A stretch of DNA of 64,000 nt from Mycolicibacterium hodleri (GCF_006439015.1 NZ_RCZG01000005.1:364440-428439), one strand, 5' to 3'. Positions 53,719 through 63,763 are shown, numbered from the stretch's first letter. Notes: generated by a model not told the origin, from the letters alone. Program-made: numbers and translations.

Positions 53719-55152
53719 TTACCTCAGTCGTATGGTCGGCGACCGACTCATTATCGTTAGCGTCTTTCTCGGGCGCGTGATTGCCACGTAGAAATTTCTC
53801 ACGCTTCCGATGTTGTCCCCGTCGCAGATGATCGTGTGGTCGTACTCCAAGCCCTTGACGAGAAGCGTTCGGGATACGACCCGGGAATGTCTTCGGCGCC
53901 CTGTATGGCGAAGTCGATCCCGAATCTTTGCAAGCATCTCCCGCATATCCTCGGCCGGATCGCGAACGACGGCCTCGATGGCCTCGAGTGTGTCTCGCCA
54001 CGCTTCAGTGCAGTAGAGCTTTCCTTCCTTGGCTGCTTCGATTCCTTTCATCGCCACCACAAGATTCCCCAAGGACGGTCTGGCGCTGAGTGTCTGGAGC
54101 ACCTCCAAAGTTGCCTCAAGTCCCGGTCGGCTCAACCCGTCGAAGGCCTCACCACGTTGCAACCGGCGAAGTACAGGTTGGTTAACCTCGCCCAGCCCTG
54201 AGAAGCACTCCTTTGCGAACTTGGCGAGCCAAAGGGCGTATTGGCTCGGCTCCGCCGATCCGAGCACCGCTAGACATTCGTGCATGAAGCGGCCGTTAAG
54301 ATCCTCCATAACCGTGTACGTGCCACCCAGGCGTCCCGCCGTCGCGGCGTTGTCGTTTCGCCACTGGTTGAGGATGAGTACAGATTCGTCAGAGTCACGA
54401 ACGGCGCGGGCCGCAGTGAAAATTGCTTGATGGCTTGCGGCCAGCCAAACAAGCCCAGGGATTGTGACTTGCGAGAGATCGATCGTCGCGCCCGGCACAA
54501 GCTGCGGTCGGAGATCAAGAAGCCACTGTCCAAGTTCTGGGTTGTGCCCCGTCCATCGCCAGGGGGTGTGTGCGCGTGCAAGCAGCGGATAATTCGGAAA
54601 TACGTGCTCGTCCCAGTCGACGAGCGTCTCGTTCGCGAAGTCGAAGATTCCTTGGAGTCGGTCGCCGAACACCGCGGCATTCGGCACAGCAGAAGCTATC
54701 TCAAGTACTAGTTCATGTTGGTTGAGATTGCAGTCTTGGTACTCGTCCACAAATAGGTAGTCGAAGCTGGCCGAGTGCATACTCTGGATGGCACGCGAAC
54801 GGGCGACATTGACGGCGCCTCTGACGTATTCGGCTGTCTTGGTCCAATCTGGGATGGCCGCGATCTGAATACCGGCAAGGTCAGGGTAGTGTCGTACAAG
54901 CTCGAAAGCCCAGCTGGCTATGGTATCGACGTGCGCTTTCTTCTGCGGAACACCAAAGGCCTTCAGGCGCTTTCGCAGCGCGGCGACACCCGCATGCGTG
55001 TGAGTGAGTACGAGCGCTGTACCGCCGCTCCCTGCAGCGACGGCTGCCATTGCCGCTACAAGCTGAGTCTTGCCGGTTCCCGCGGGCATCTCCACTGAGA
55101 ACGGCATCTGCTGCAAAAGCAGCTCGGCTTCGGTGCGAAGAATCGTGTCCAC
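53719..55152 (-). CDS. gajB: Gabija protein GajB-like (UvrD/Rep-type helicase)
   Basis: The 477-aa protein starts at a GTG 5 bp after gajA. Helicase motifs of superfamily 1: Walker A 'MPAGTGKTQLVAAM' (residues 22-35), motif Ia 'LVLTHTHAGVAALRKRL', motif II 'LFVDEYQDCN' (136-140), motif III 'AVFGDRLQGIF' and motif VI 'YVAITRPRKTL' near the C-terminus. Length is close to GajB of Bacillus cereus. In Gabija, GajB senses DNA ends and works with the GajA nuclease against phage. Confidence 0.88.
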   Translation of the reverse strand: MDTILRTEAELLLQQMPFSVEMPAGTGKTQLVAAMAAVAAGSGGTALVLTHTHAGVAALRKRLKAFGVPQKKAHVDTIASWAFELVRHYPDLAGIQIAAIPDWTKTAEYVRGAVNVARSRAIQSMHSASFDYLFVDEYQDCNLNQHELVLEIASAVPNAAVFGDRLQGIFDFANETLVDWDEHVFPNYPLLARAHTPWRWTGHNPELGQWLLDLRPQLVPGATIDLSQVTIPGLVWLAASHQAIFTAARAVRDSDESVLILNQWRNDNAATAGRLGGTYTVMEDLNGRFMHECLAVLGSAEPSQYALWLAKFAKECFSGLGEVNQPVLRRLQRGEAFDGLSRPGLEATLEVLQTLSARPSLGNLVVAMKGIEAAKEGKLYCTEAWRDTLEAIEAVVRDPAEDMREMLAKIRDRLRHTGRRRHSRVVSRTLLVKGLEYDHTIICDGDNIGSVRNFYVAITRPRKTLTIMSRSPTIRLR

Positions 55153-55157
55153 GTGAG

Positions 55158-56918
55158 CTACCAGTCCGGATCTGGCGGTGTTGGTGCCGACTCGGCGCCG
55201 TAGATGTCATCGTGGAGCTCGTCAATACGGACTATAAGTGTCGAGCCGGCGAGCGCGTCGCGGTTCTCAATTATCCACTCGGCAAGCCGCCGCCCTTGAT
55301 ACGGGTTCTTGAACCAAGAATATTCCTTTGCTGCTGACGCAATTAGTGCCCGAGCGGAAACTAGCGAGAAGTCAGCGTTCGCGATCCAGTCGTCTACATC
55401 AAGAGCACTAAGCTCTGCTCCACTTTCGTCTCGATTGGCGAGATCTTGCAGGACTGTCTGCTCATTAACGCGGTTTTCGACCCCGATCGCAAGAATTGCT
55501 GTGAGCTGGGTTGCGGTAAGGGTCGCGACAAGTTCGCGTTCCGTGTCGTGTCCTGTGTCCCATCGCCTAAAGGTGACGCCCTCTTGCCCGGCTTTGGCTA
55601 CCTCGCTGTCGACTGAACGATCATCGTTGTCCATCAGTACGACCGCGTCATACCCGGCCTCGTTCATCAGCCGGGCTCGTCTGGGCGCGTTCGATCCCCC
55701 ACCTCCGTCTGCAACTGCGACGCCAAAGCTTGCAGCGGGTGCCTCCGAAGCAGTCAACCGCTCGCGATTCCAGAGATCGACGAGGCCGAGCAATAATCCG
55801 AACTCAGTCTTACCTTCGCCGAAGATGACTTTTCGTGAAAGGAACGCGGATGGATTCGATCTCAGGACTGCCTGAGCGCGGTTGGGTCTCTCGGTGAAGT
55901 CGTGGGCTGAGACAGTGCCGTTCAGATCAGAGCGGACTACACAGAGATCGGACGCCGACAATTGCTCGACCGCGACGGGTGAGTGAGTGGTGACGAATAC
56001 CTGTGCTACCTCGCCTGATTGTCGGAGGTGGTGGAGGAGATAGACCAGACGATGAGGTTCAAGTCCGTACTCGACCTCATCAATCATCAAAATTGTCTTG
56101 TGCGCAAATGCCAACTGCTGTGTCGCGATACCCGCGAGACGGCGAGTCCCGAGGCCGTAGCTGGTAAGTGGAACCCGCTCTTCATACAGAGCCAGGACGC
56201 CTGCCGACGACGACAGCGACGTGTCGAGGCCGGGCTTCAAGGCCAGAAAGTTACCGCCGCCAAGAGTGTTAAGCCGTGCCTGCACCTTATCGGTGAGTGC
56301 CTGCAAATCGGCCGAGATCGATCCGGCAACCGCGTCGCGAGACGCACGTGTTGCAGCGGCTAGGGTTCCGGCTGCGCCATGGACGGTTTCTGTCATGCGG
56401 CCGAGGGCTGACGTTCGAGTCCATCGCAAGTGCCCATCGATCCGTTCATCGACTTTGAAGGCACCGAGCTGCTTTCGCGCGCCCACCCCCACCTGTGTGA
56501 ATGGTTCGCTGTCACCCTCGCGATAGACCGTCCAGATCGGTTCGAGGTCCGCTTCGATCTTCAACTGGATAACGACGCACGTTGAGTCACCATCCGCTGG
56601 ATCGTGGGTAAGCTCGCCGCTGTCCTTGATCCCACTCAACTCCATGCCGAGGACCCCATGTTTAAGGATGTCTCTCGACAGCTCGTCAATCGTGACACGG
56701 ATTGAGATCGGCTGATCCACGTTCGCGTTGTGGAAGTCTGCATCGGACAGCGATAAGGAGTAGCGTTCGCTCAACGCGAGATACATCGCGTCTAAGATTG
56801 TGGTCTTTGTGCTATCGCCGGGACCAATGAGGCAAACAAAATTCTGGTCCTTGGCGATTATCCAGGTCAGTTCTTTGATACCACGAAAATTTTCGATATC
56901 AACGCGACGTATGCGCAC
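55158..56918 (-). CDS. gajA: Gabija protein GajA-like (OLD-family nuclease)
   Basis: The 586-aa protein starts at a GTG with GAGGAGG 7 bp upstream. Its length matches known GajA (about 580). The ATPase part has 'IENFRGIKEL', a P-loop reading GPGDSTKTT (32-40), 'YGLGTRRLAG' as signature region, Walker B 'ILMIDEVEYGLEP' (276-288) and 'VTTHSPV'. The TOPRIM domain has Glu 368 in 'VIFGEGKTEF' and Asp 430/432 in 'VLMDNDD'. GajA cuts DNA when nucleotide levels fall. It is coupled to gajB in one operon. Confidence 0.9.
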   Translation of the reverse strand: MRIRRVDIENFRGIKELTWIIAKDQNFVCLIGPGDSTKTTILDAMYLALSERYSLSLSDADFHNANVDQPISIRVTIDELSRDILKHGVLGMELSGIKDSGELTHDPADGDSTCVVIQLKIEADLEPIWTVYREGDSEPFTQVGVGARKQLGAFKVDERIDGHLRWTRTSALGRMTETVHGAAGTLAAATRASRDAVAGSISADLQALTDKVQARLNTLGGGNFLALKPGLDTSLSSSAGVLALYEERVPLTSYGLGTRRLAGIATQQLAFAHKTILMIDEVEYGLEPHRLVYLLHHLRQSGEVAQVFVTTHSPVAVEQLSASDLCVVRSDLNGTVSAHDFTERPNRAQAVLRSNPSAFLSRKVIFGEGKTEFGLLLGLVDLWNRERLTASEAPAASFGVAVADGGGGSNAPRRARLMNEAGYDAVVLMDNDDRSVDSEVAKAGQEGVTFRRWDTGHDTERELVATLTATQLTAILAIGVENRVNEQTVLQDLANRDESGAELSALDVDDWIANADFSLVSARALIASAAKEYSWFKNPYQGRRLAEWIIENRDALAGSTLIVRIDELHDDIYGAESAPTPPDPDW

Positions 56919-57040
56919 GCTGGCACCTCCTCATTTAGACCATCAATCGCACGCAGCGACCAATTTGTTGTCATATTTTCTTCAAACAAAATTGGCGCCA
57001 TCGCCGCACCATCAGTTGCCTTGCGCCTGCCCTGCTGGGG

Positions 57041-59860
57041 TCAAAGCGCGGTCAACCGATAGGTCGTGGTGTAAGCCTCCGGCCTTCCGCTTCCTCCTGG
57101 TTCAGCGGCGATCTCGGGATCAGATTCAGCGGCAAGATTGAGGGCGAGCAGCTGAGCTAGTAGGTCTTCTTCGGGATTGAATCCGTAGGCGCGAATGACC
57201 GCTGCGTCGATACGTTCGTGCATTGCCCGCAGTTCCGACTTCCCGGGAGTCCGAAGCGCATCGTATTGCTCCCCAAGGGTGACGCCCTCGGACAGCCTGG
57301 CAGTTCGATATTCAGTGATGGCTCCCATTGCCAGGGCGACCTCCGCTACTGCATCCCCTGGGGAGGTTGGCCAGGGGAAGGAATCCCACACCGTGGTCGA
57401 CGTGTAGCGGAGGTCGGACTTCAGCTTGGAGCATCGCTCTTCGAACCACGCCCTGTGCAGTGCTGACGACACGATACCGAGGGTGTAGTCGTCATCGAAC
57501 GCGATGACGGTCATCGAATCGTCAGGCCGGATCGATGTGTCGACGAACTGAAACACTGACATTCGCTGCTCTGCCGCTACCCGAGAGGTTGCGATGTACC
57601 GCTGCAAGGGAGCAAACGCCTCGATCATGTCGTCGCGGCGGTACGAGTGTTGCCACCACTTGTTCAGGAAGTTCTTGTTGTGCCACCTCACTTGCGCCTT
57701 CGAATTCCGTTTCAGGATGGCAGCATTCGCCACGGACTCCTTCTCCGCGGCCAGCTCCCGACCCGGCAGCACCAGGCTTCGTAACCTAGCTAGTGCAAGA
57801 GGCGCAGCGACCTTGACTTTCAACGCGTCGTCGTGCGGTAGGTCGATCACCATGTTCTCGGGGCCGAGGGAGTGAAGAAGCACCTTCCCGCCGAGCACGG
57901 GGTGAATGAAGGCCCCCGAACCGGGGTCTCTACTCACTAGCTCAGCGGCGTCGTCCCTGGTGAGTCGGAACGCGGCAACCTGGCCCGTCGTCTGGCCTTG
58001 AAAGATTCGCTTCGGGACTTTGTTCTGCGTCAGCGCGGCCGCCGTGCCGACGTCGGTCACCGGCCTCAGATTGGCGGCGATGTCCTCAACTTCCAGTCGA
58101 AGTTGCCCGTTGTTGAGCCATAGGACTTTCTTCGCCGGTGCGTGGCCCGAGCCCTTCACCCAGTTGATGATGGATACGTGGACCACGGCGTCGCCAGACC
58201 ACGGAGTCACTGAGATAGCTTCGAAAATCAACCCGTCGTTCTTGACGACGTAATCGAGTGACGCCTTTCGCGAATCGCCATCGCGAACCGCCTGCGTTGC
58301 GACAAACCCTGCCCGCCCGCCTTTGGGGAGTGCGTTGTGCGCCAAAGGAAACCAGTACGTTACGAAATCACTCACCCCCGGGTTCGGGTACTTCTCGTCC
58401 AGCTGCGAAACGTAATCAGCACCTAGTTCGGCTGCCATTTTTCGGCGACCAAGATAGGGCGGATTGCCGATGATCACGTCGGCGCTCGGCCAGTCTGAAA
58501 ACAGGGCGTCTCGGCACTGGATCGAGTCATCGAGGTTGTCCAGGGGGAGCGCGTCGATGTACTCCTCTAGCTCGTCGGCAGCCAGCTTCTTCGCCATCAT
58601 CATCGTCACCTTGGCCACCTCGACGGCGAAGGCATTGTTGTCGATACCCATGAAGTGGTCGGGAGTCACGTAAGAGATCGTCGCCTGACCCGATTTCACT
58701 CTGCGGCGCGCGAGGATCTGGTTCTTGACCTCGACCTCCAGACGGCGCATCTCGCGGTAGGCCACGTAGAGGAAGTTGCCCGATCCGCACGCTGGGTCGA
58801 GCACGCGGAAGCTGGCCATGGCTAGCTGAATCTGCTCAAGATCACCGATCGTCTTCGCGGCTTCGATTCGCTCCATCCACGGGTCAACGATGCAGGGAAG
58901 GACCACGCGGGCGATATCTGCCTGCGACGTGAAGTGAGCACCGTAGGCGTGGCGCTCATCCTTATCCATCGAGGTCTCGAACAGCGTGCCGAAGATCTCA
59001 GGGCGGACGGCAGCCCAGTTAGTTGTGCTCGCCCACCGAATCGCATTCAGCTCATCAATGTTCATCTCAATCGGCGTGATGTCCTCGAACAGGCCGCCGT
59101 TGAAGTAGGGCGTACCAACGAATTGGCCGCCCTTTGTCCGACCTGGCGCATTCATCTCCCGAAAGAGTGACCCGAGTAAATCGTAGGCCTCGCGGCCCGA
59201 CTTGGCCTCTTCGACAACGCGGGTAAAGAACTTCTCCGGCAGCAAACCAATGTCCTCAGCGAACATCGCCACGACCGACTGAAGGACGAAGTGCTGAGCA
59301 TCCAGTCGAGGAACGCCACGATCCTTCATGGACCGGAACACACTGGACACTTGGGCCGCCGCCTCACGCGTGACCTGAACGAGGTCGTTGCCGAACAGTG
59401 GCGTCTCAGGCGTCGGCAACAGGAACGCAAGAACTTCTCTTCGCTGGACCAAATCATCGAGCTTCAGCACGTCCATCGGGGCGTCAAGTTGGAGGTCGAA
59501 GTCGTACACCCAGAACTCGTCGAAGTTGCAGAGGATCACGTAGTTAGGGCGATGCGGCACCACTTGGACCCAATACTGGAAGGCCTGCCGGAAGTGCTTC
59601 GACAGATCGGTCCCGGCCTTCTTCATCTCGATGATGCAGCGCGACTCCCATAGGAGGTCAGCGAAGGAAGTTCCCTTTGACTCGGCCTTCCGGACGCGTG
59701 CCTCTAGGGTCGCCCCGGCTTCGCGCACCCCGCCGTGGCCGAACGCCTTGAACAGGCGGTCCAGGAAAACCTGCGCCTCGCCCTTCTCGTCGCCCTTCAG
59801 AAGGTTGTGGCGGTAAGCGACGAAGTCAGCAAGATCCTGTTGGAGCGTCTCAGGCTGCAC
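57041..59860 (-). CDS. MmeI-like type IIL restriction-modification enzyme
   Basis: The 939-aa protein combines nuclease, methyltransferase and target recognition in one chain. The N-terminal nuclease motif is D68-x9-E78-M-K80 ('DLLWESRCIIEMKK'), the same spacing as in MmeI. The adenine methyltransferase has motif I 'LDPACGSGNFLYVAY' (about 353) and motif IV 'GNPPYLG' (about 465). The C-terminal half (about 600-860) is the expected recognition domain. Such enzymes methylate one strand of their site and cut at a distance. The start is GTG 59860. Confidence 0.9.
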   Translation of the reverse strand: MQPETLQQDLADFVAYRHNLLKGDEKGEAQVFLDRLFKAFGHGGVREAGATLEARVRKAESKGTSFADLLWESRCIIEMKKAGTDLSKHFRQAFQYWVQVVPHRPNYVILCNFDEFWVYDFDLQLDAPMDVLKLDDLVQRREVLAFLLPTPETPLFGNDLVQVTREAAAQVSSVFRSMKDRGVPRLDAQHFVLQSVVAMFAEDIGLLPEKFFTRVVEEAKSGREAYDLLGSLFREMNAPGRTKGGQFVGTPYFNGGLFEDITPIEMNIDELNAIRWASTTNWAAVRPEIFGTLFETSMDKDERHAYGAHFTSQADIARVVLPCIVDPWMERIEAAKTIGDLEQIQLAMASFRVLDPACGSGNFLYVAYREMRRLEVEVKNQILARRRVKSGQATISYVTPDHFMGIDNNAFAVEVAKVTMMMAKKLAADELEEYIDALPLDNLDDSIQCRDALFSDWPSADVIIGNPPYLGRRKMAAELGADYVSQLDEKYPNPGVSDFVTYWFPLAHNALPKGGRAGFVATQAVRDGDSRKASLDYVVKNDGLIFEAISVTPWSGDAVVHVSIINWVKGSGHAPAKKVLWLNNGQLRLEVEDIAANLRPVTDVGTAAALTQNKVPKRIFQGQTTGQVAAFRLTRDDAAELVSRDPGSGAFIHPVLGGKVLLHSLGPENMVIDLPHDDALKVKVAAPLALARLRSLVLPGRELAAEKESVANAAILKRNSKAQVRWHNKNFLNKWWQHSYRRDDMIEAFAPLQRYIATSRVAAEQRMSVFQFVDTSIRPDDSMTVIAFDDDYTLGIVSSALHRAWFEERCSKLKSDLRYTSTTVWDSFPWPTSPGDAVAEVALAMGAITEYRTARLSEGVTLGEQYDALRTPGKSELRAMHERIDAAVIRAYGFNPEEDLLAQLLALNLAAESDPEIAAEPGGSGRPEAYTTTYRLTAL

Positions 59861-60763
59861 GGCCCCGCCTTCGAGTCTGCGCGATCGCCAGCGTCGGGTC
59901 CATGAGTGGCACTCTAGGACCGCCCACCGACGCTAACGGGGTGGCGCACCGTGGTGGCGCGCGACGCGACCGAAATCTTCACGAGTCTTTGGGTGCGGGC
60001 GAAGCGAGACGCCACGCACGTGCCACGTACCGCCCCGCCGACCTGGCGTGACTTGGTGCCTCAAGCCCATCTCGCAACGCCCTCTTTGTACAAGCTCAGT
60101 TCGCCGCTGCGACACTGCACGCCACTCGCCTGGCGCAGTATGCGCCGAGGCGCGTCCGACGACCTGTGTCGAGTCCCACCGCATAGGCTTACTCGCCACA
60201 ACATCGGCTGGTCGACGTGCAGCGCCACCTACATTGCTGTTGATTCCAGCTGGTGCGCACCGCGCCCCACAGCACGTCCGATAGCCGATGCCGCACTCCT
60301 CAACCGTGTGCAACGCGACAAACCGCGACAAGGGCTGTGCTATCCGCTTCATGCTGCCGCCCTGGGTGCCGGACACGACATGCCGACGAACCTCTGTCGC
60401 ATCAGCGATCTTCACGCACACCTGGGTCGTCGCATTCGTGCAATCCGAGCACCCCAGCGGCCACCGAGCCACCCGCAATCGGCAACGCGTACCGGTGCGG
60501 ACAAACACAGAACCCCACGCCGTCGCGCGTCAGGTAGAAGCGGCCATAACCATTGGTCCGATTGCGCCAGTCCAGATGTCGCAGTCCGACGCCATTGGAC
60601 CGCACACCACGTGACCGTCAAAACGTGCGATCTCCGCGGCATGCACCACCGGGTCGACGGTCAACCGGCCCGCGCTCCTCATGCCCGCCGACCCTAGATC
60701 CCGGCACCGACACGACGCGCGTCCACAGCGCTTCGCAGCGCGGCCACCCCCGGCGCCGCCCCG
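59861..60763. other. Accessory stretch without a recognised gene
   Basis: About 900 bp between the R-M gene and the small plasmid-type genes. Several frames are open on both strands, some with Cys/His-rich stretches ('FCVCPHRYALPIAGG' on the minus strand near 60470), but codon use is irregular and no family is recognised. It may hold decayed genes or a non-coding regulatory region of the element. Confidence 0.45.
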
Positions 60764-60976
60764 CTACGGATGCGCGCAGCCATCTGAAGCGCCGGCGACT
60801 TGCGCCCAGCGGCGCTCCACCTCACGCACAACCGCGCCTCCCGCCCGCGTCATGGCGGCAGGGTCGGCGCGAAGCTGACGCACCTGTTCCACGACATACG
60901 GCGACGGAGCCCACGGGGCGCCAAAGTCGTTCTGGTCATAGAGCACAACGGTCGCTTCCCACGCGCCGTCAGCCAT
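60764..60976 (-). CDS. Small plasmid-type protein
   Basis: The protein is 70 aa from ATG 60976; GAGGAGG lies 8 bp upstream. It starts 'MADGAWEATVVLYDQNDF' and has a helical second half ('VVEQVRQLRADPAAMTRAGGAVVREVERRW'). It follows the coiled-coil gene by 28 bp. It has no recognised domain. The pair lies next to a relaxase gene, so a role in plasmid or ICE transfer is a reasonable guess. Confidence 0.6.
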   Translation of the reverse strand: MADGAWEATVVLYDQNDFGAPWAPSPYVVEQVRQLRADPAAMTRAGGAVVREVERRWAQVAGASDGCAHP

Positions 60977-61004
60977 GTGGACGTCCTCCTCGGTCACCGA
61001 CGCC

Positions 61005-61493
61005 TCACACGGCGGCCGCATTGGGGCCCGGCCCGCTGACGTCAGGGTTATTCCTCGTCGTCGATTCCTCGGAGTCCGCACCCGCCCCAGCTCCTCCAGC
61101 TCCTAGTGCATGCGAACCGTTGCTGGGCGTGGGCTTCTCGGCTTTCAGAGCGTGCCGCAGCATGGTCCGAACAATTCCGATCCCCACGTCTGTTCGTGCG
61201 GCGATGGTCGTCAGCGTCTCACCACGGCCCTGCATGCTTGCAACCCACGCGCCGGCCTTCGCCCGGTGCGTGGCCATCCGCTTCGCAGCTTCGGCGTCGA
61301 CCTGCTCGCGCAGCTGGGCCAGGCGCTCCTTCTTCCAAACCTCGGCTTCAGCGACCTTGGCGACCTCGTAGAGGAAGTTCGTGGCGTCCTCGATGTTCGC
61401 CTTGTCCCGCGCAGCGCGCGCTTCATTGGCCCGCCGGGCCGCTTCCACTGCCCGTCGCCGGGCTTCCAATTTGGACGTTCCTGCTGCTGTCAT
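61005..61493 (-). CDS. Coiled-coil / helix-turn-helix accessory protein near the relaxase
   Basis: The protein is 162 aa from ATG 61493. The first half is highly charged and helical ('KLEARRRAVEAARRANEARAARDK', then 'KKERLAQLREQVDAEAAKRM'), likely a coiled coil. A small helix-turn-helix follows ('ETLTTIAARTDVGIGIVRTMLRHAL', about 96-122), then an Ala/Gly/Ser-rich tail. It is divergent from the MobF relaxase gene, a usual spot for relaxosome accessory DNA-binding proteins. Function is inferred. Confidence 0.65.
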   Translation of the reverse strand: MTAAGTSKLEARRRAVEAARRANEARAARDKANIEDATNFLYEVAKVAEAEVWKKERLAQLREQVDAEAAKRMATHRAKAGAWVASMQGRGETLTTIAARTDVGIGIVRTMLRHALKAEKPTPSNGSHALGAGGAGAGADSEESTTRNNPDVSGPGPNAAAV

Positions 61494-61814
61494 GACCGGG
61501 ACCATAAAACCGGTCGGGCCGGGCGTGCCACCACCACAGCCACATTCGTCATCCACCAATTTTTCGTCGCCGCCCCTAGCGCACCACAGCACCCCGCTTA
61601 CCAACCGTTCAGCCCTTCCCCCCGCCACCGCCTCATCGCCCACTCAGCTCACCCCCTCAAAGGCCCCTCCCACGGCCCACCAACAGACCACACACCTCTT
61701 GCATTTAGGTCACGGTTTGGTAACGGCGGTCGGCAATGTTGGCTCTGGTGTTGGTTTTTTCGACGCTTGGCTCCGTACCTTTCGGGGCATGTGGGTGGAT
61801 CGGCGCGATCGGCG
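61494..61814. other. Divergent gap before the relaxase, candidate oriT region
   Basis: About 320 bp between the accessory gene and the relaxase. It changes from C-rich DNA (61580-61690) to a segment with TTTGGTAACGG and TTGGCTCTGG (61715-61750). MobF origins of transfer usually lie directly upstream of the relaxase gene, so this is the best place for oriT. No nic-site motif could be proven by eye. Confidence 0.35.
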
Positions 61815-63722
61815 ATGATGACGCTGCACAAGCTGACCGCCGGGGACGGATACCTGTACCTGCTGCGCCAAGTCGCAGCCGCCGACAGCACCGAACGGGG
61901 CCGCTCCACCCTGGCTGACTACTACTCGGCCAAGGGCGAATCGCCGGGCCGCTGGATGGGCCGCGGCCTGGCCGCCCTGGCCGACACCGGAGCCCGTGAA
62001 GTCAGCGATGCCGTGCGCCAACAGGTGTGGACCGTCGAGGAGGGTTCGACGGTCACCGAAACACAGATGGAGGCGTTGTTCGGGCTAGGTTTGCACCCCA
62101 ACGCCGCCAAGATTTCGGAACATCTTTCCGACCCTTTGAGCGTGCAGCCGTCGATCGCGGCCACCCAGTTGGGCCGCCAATTCGCCGTCCGCGACGAGAG
62201 TTCCGAGTTCGCGCGGCGCGTGGCAGAAGCGTTCCGCGAGCACAACACCGAAAGCGGTGTGCCGGGCAACGCCAGCGTTGATCTAGAGGTGCGTGCGGGC
62301 ATCCGCACGCGGGTGGCCACCGAGCTGTTCGGTGAGCAGTACGGTCGCCCGCCGGCCGATGATCGGGAGCTGTCCGGGTTCATTGCGCGGGCCACGCGGG
62401 CGCGCACCACGGCGGTGGCCGGCTATGACCTGACGTTCTCTCCGGTGAAGTCGATTTCAGCGCTGTGGGCCATTGCCCCGCCAGAGATTGCCGAGCAGAT
62501 CGAGGCCGCGCACCACGAGGCGGTGGCCGACGTGCTGGAGTGGCTGCAAGACAACGCCGCCTTCACCCGCACCGGCACCAACGGTGTCGCCCAGGTCGAC
62601 ACCGAAGGGCTCACCGCCGCGGCGTTCACCCACCGCGATTCCCGCGCCGGAGATCCCGACCTTCACACCCACCTGCCGATCTCCAACAAGGTGTCCCATG
62701 TCGACGCCAACGGCGTGCGCCGCTGGCTCGCACTGGACGGCCAGCCGCTGCACCGGAACACCGTGACGCTGTCGGAGATGTACAACACCCGCATGGAAGT
62801 CCGTTTGACTCCGCGCGTGAGTGTGGACTTCGCCGAGATGCCCGCCGAACGCGGGAAACGACCCGTGCGCGAGATCGTCGGCATGGCACCAGAGCTGACG
62901 ACCCGCTGGTCGAGCCGCGGCATCGCGATCAGGGCCCGTACCGCCGAGCTGGCCAAGCAATTTCAGCACGATCACGGCCGGGAACCCACCACCATCGAGA
63001 CCCACGCGCTGGCCGATCAAGCGACGCTGGAAACGCGCGAAGCCAAGCACGAACCGCGCTCGTTCGCCGAGCAGCGCGCCACCTGGCGCAACCAAGCTGT
63101 CGAGGTCCTCGGACACGATGGATTGGAACGCATGCTGGCTGACGTTTTAGCCCCGCGTCGCGCCCAGAAGACACCGGACATCACCCCGGAATGGGTGGGG
63201 TCGCAGGCTGTCGCAATCATCGCCACCGTCGCCGAAACACGCGCGACGTGGCAGGCCCACCACGTGCGCGCCGAGGCCCTGCGGGTGGTCCGCGCCGAAG
63301 GTGTCGCACACGTGGCGCAGCTTGTCGAACGGCTCACCGACACCGCACTTTCCGAGGCGTTCTCAGTGCCCCATGCCCGCGTCGAGGACGGCGAGTTGGG
63401 TGAGCCTGTCGCATTGCGTCGCCGCGACGGTTCAAGTGTCTACAGCCGCCACGGTGTGGCGACCTACACCAGCCGCGACGTCCTCGCCGCCGAGCAGCGC
63501 ATCCTGGCCGCGGCGCACCAGCTGGATGGTCGTGTCGCCGCCTCCTCGGAGGTCGGTCTCGCGCTGGCCGATTCGGCCGCGCGCGGCAAGCCGCTCAACC
63601 GCGGCCAGGAGGCCTTGGTGGCCCAGATGGCGCTGAGCGGCCGCCGCGTTGCGCTGGCTTTGGCACCGGCCGGGGCGGGCAAGACCACGGCCATGGCCGC
63701 ACTGGTGCGTTTCGTCAAGTGA
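61815..63722 (+). pseudogene. MobF/TraA conjugative relaxase, truncated by an IS
   Basis: The reading gives 635 residues from ATG 61815 (a second ATG follows at once). The relaxase domain has the N-terminal tyrosines (Y13, Y15, Y36, Y37 in 'DYYSAKG'), 'GYDLTFSPVKSISALWA' and the three-His metal motif 'HRDSRAGDPDLHTHLP' (about 275-285). The helicase part begins near 590 and reaches its Walker A 'APAGAGKTTAMAAL', but the frame then ends in TGA supplied by the IS end at 63720. Full TraA proteins continue for hundreds of residues, so the helicase is lost. Confidence 0.88.
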
Positions 63723-63758
63723 TTTGGCCCCACCGTCGTCATGAATTTTGGCCCCACC
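63723..63758. repeat. IS terminal direct repeats
   Basis: TTTGGCCCCACC occurs at 63723-63734 and again at 63747-63758, in the same direction, 12 bp apart. Multiple terminal repeats of this kind are the transposase binding sites in the IS21 family. Confidence 0.85.
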
Positions 63759-63763
63759 TGTGC

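Noticed and set aside
57041..59860. BREX PglX methyltransferase
   Set aside because: There is an N-terminal D-x9-E-x-K nuclease motif and no other BREX gene nearby, so MmeI-like type IIL fits better.
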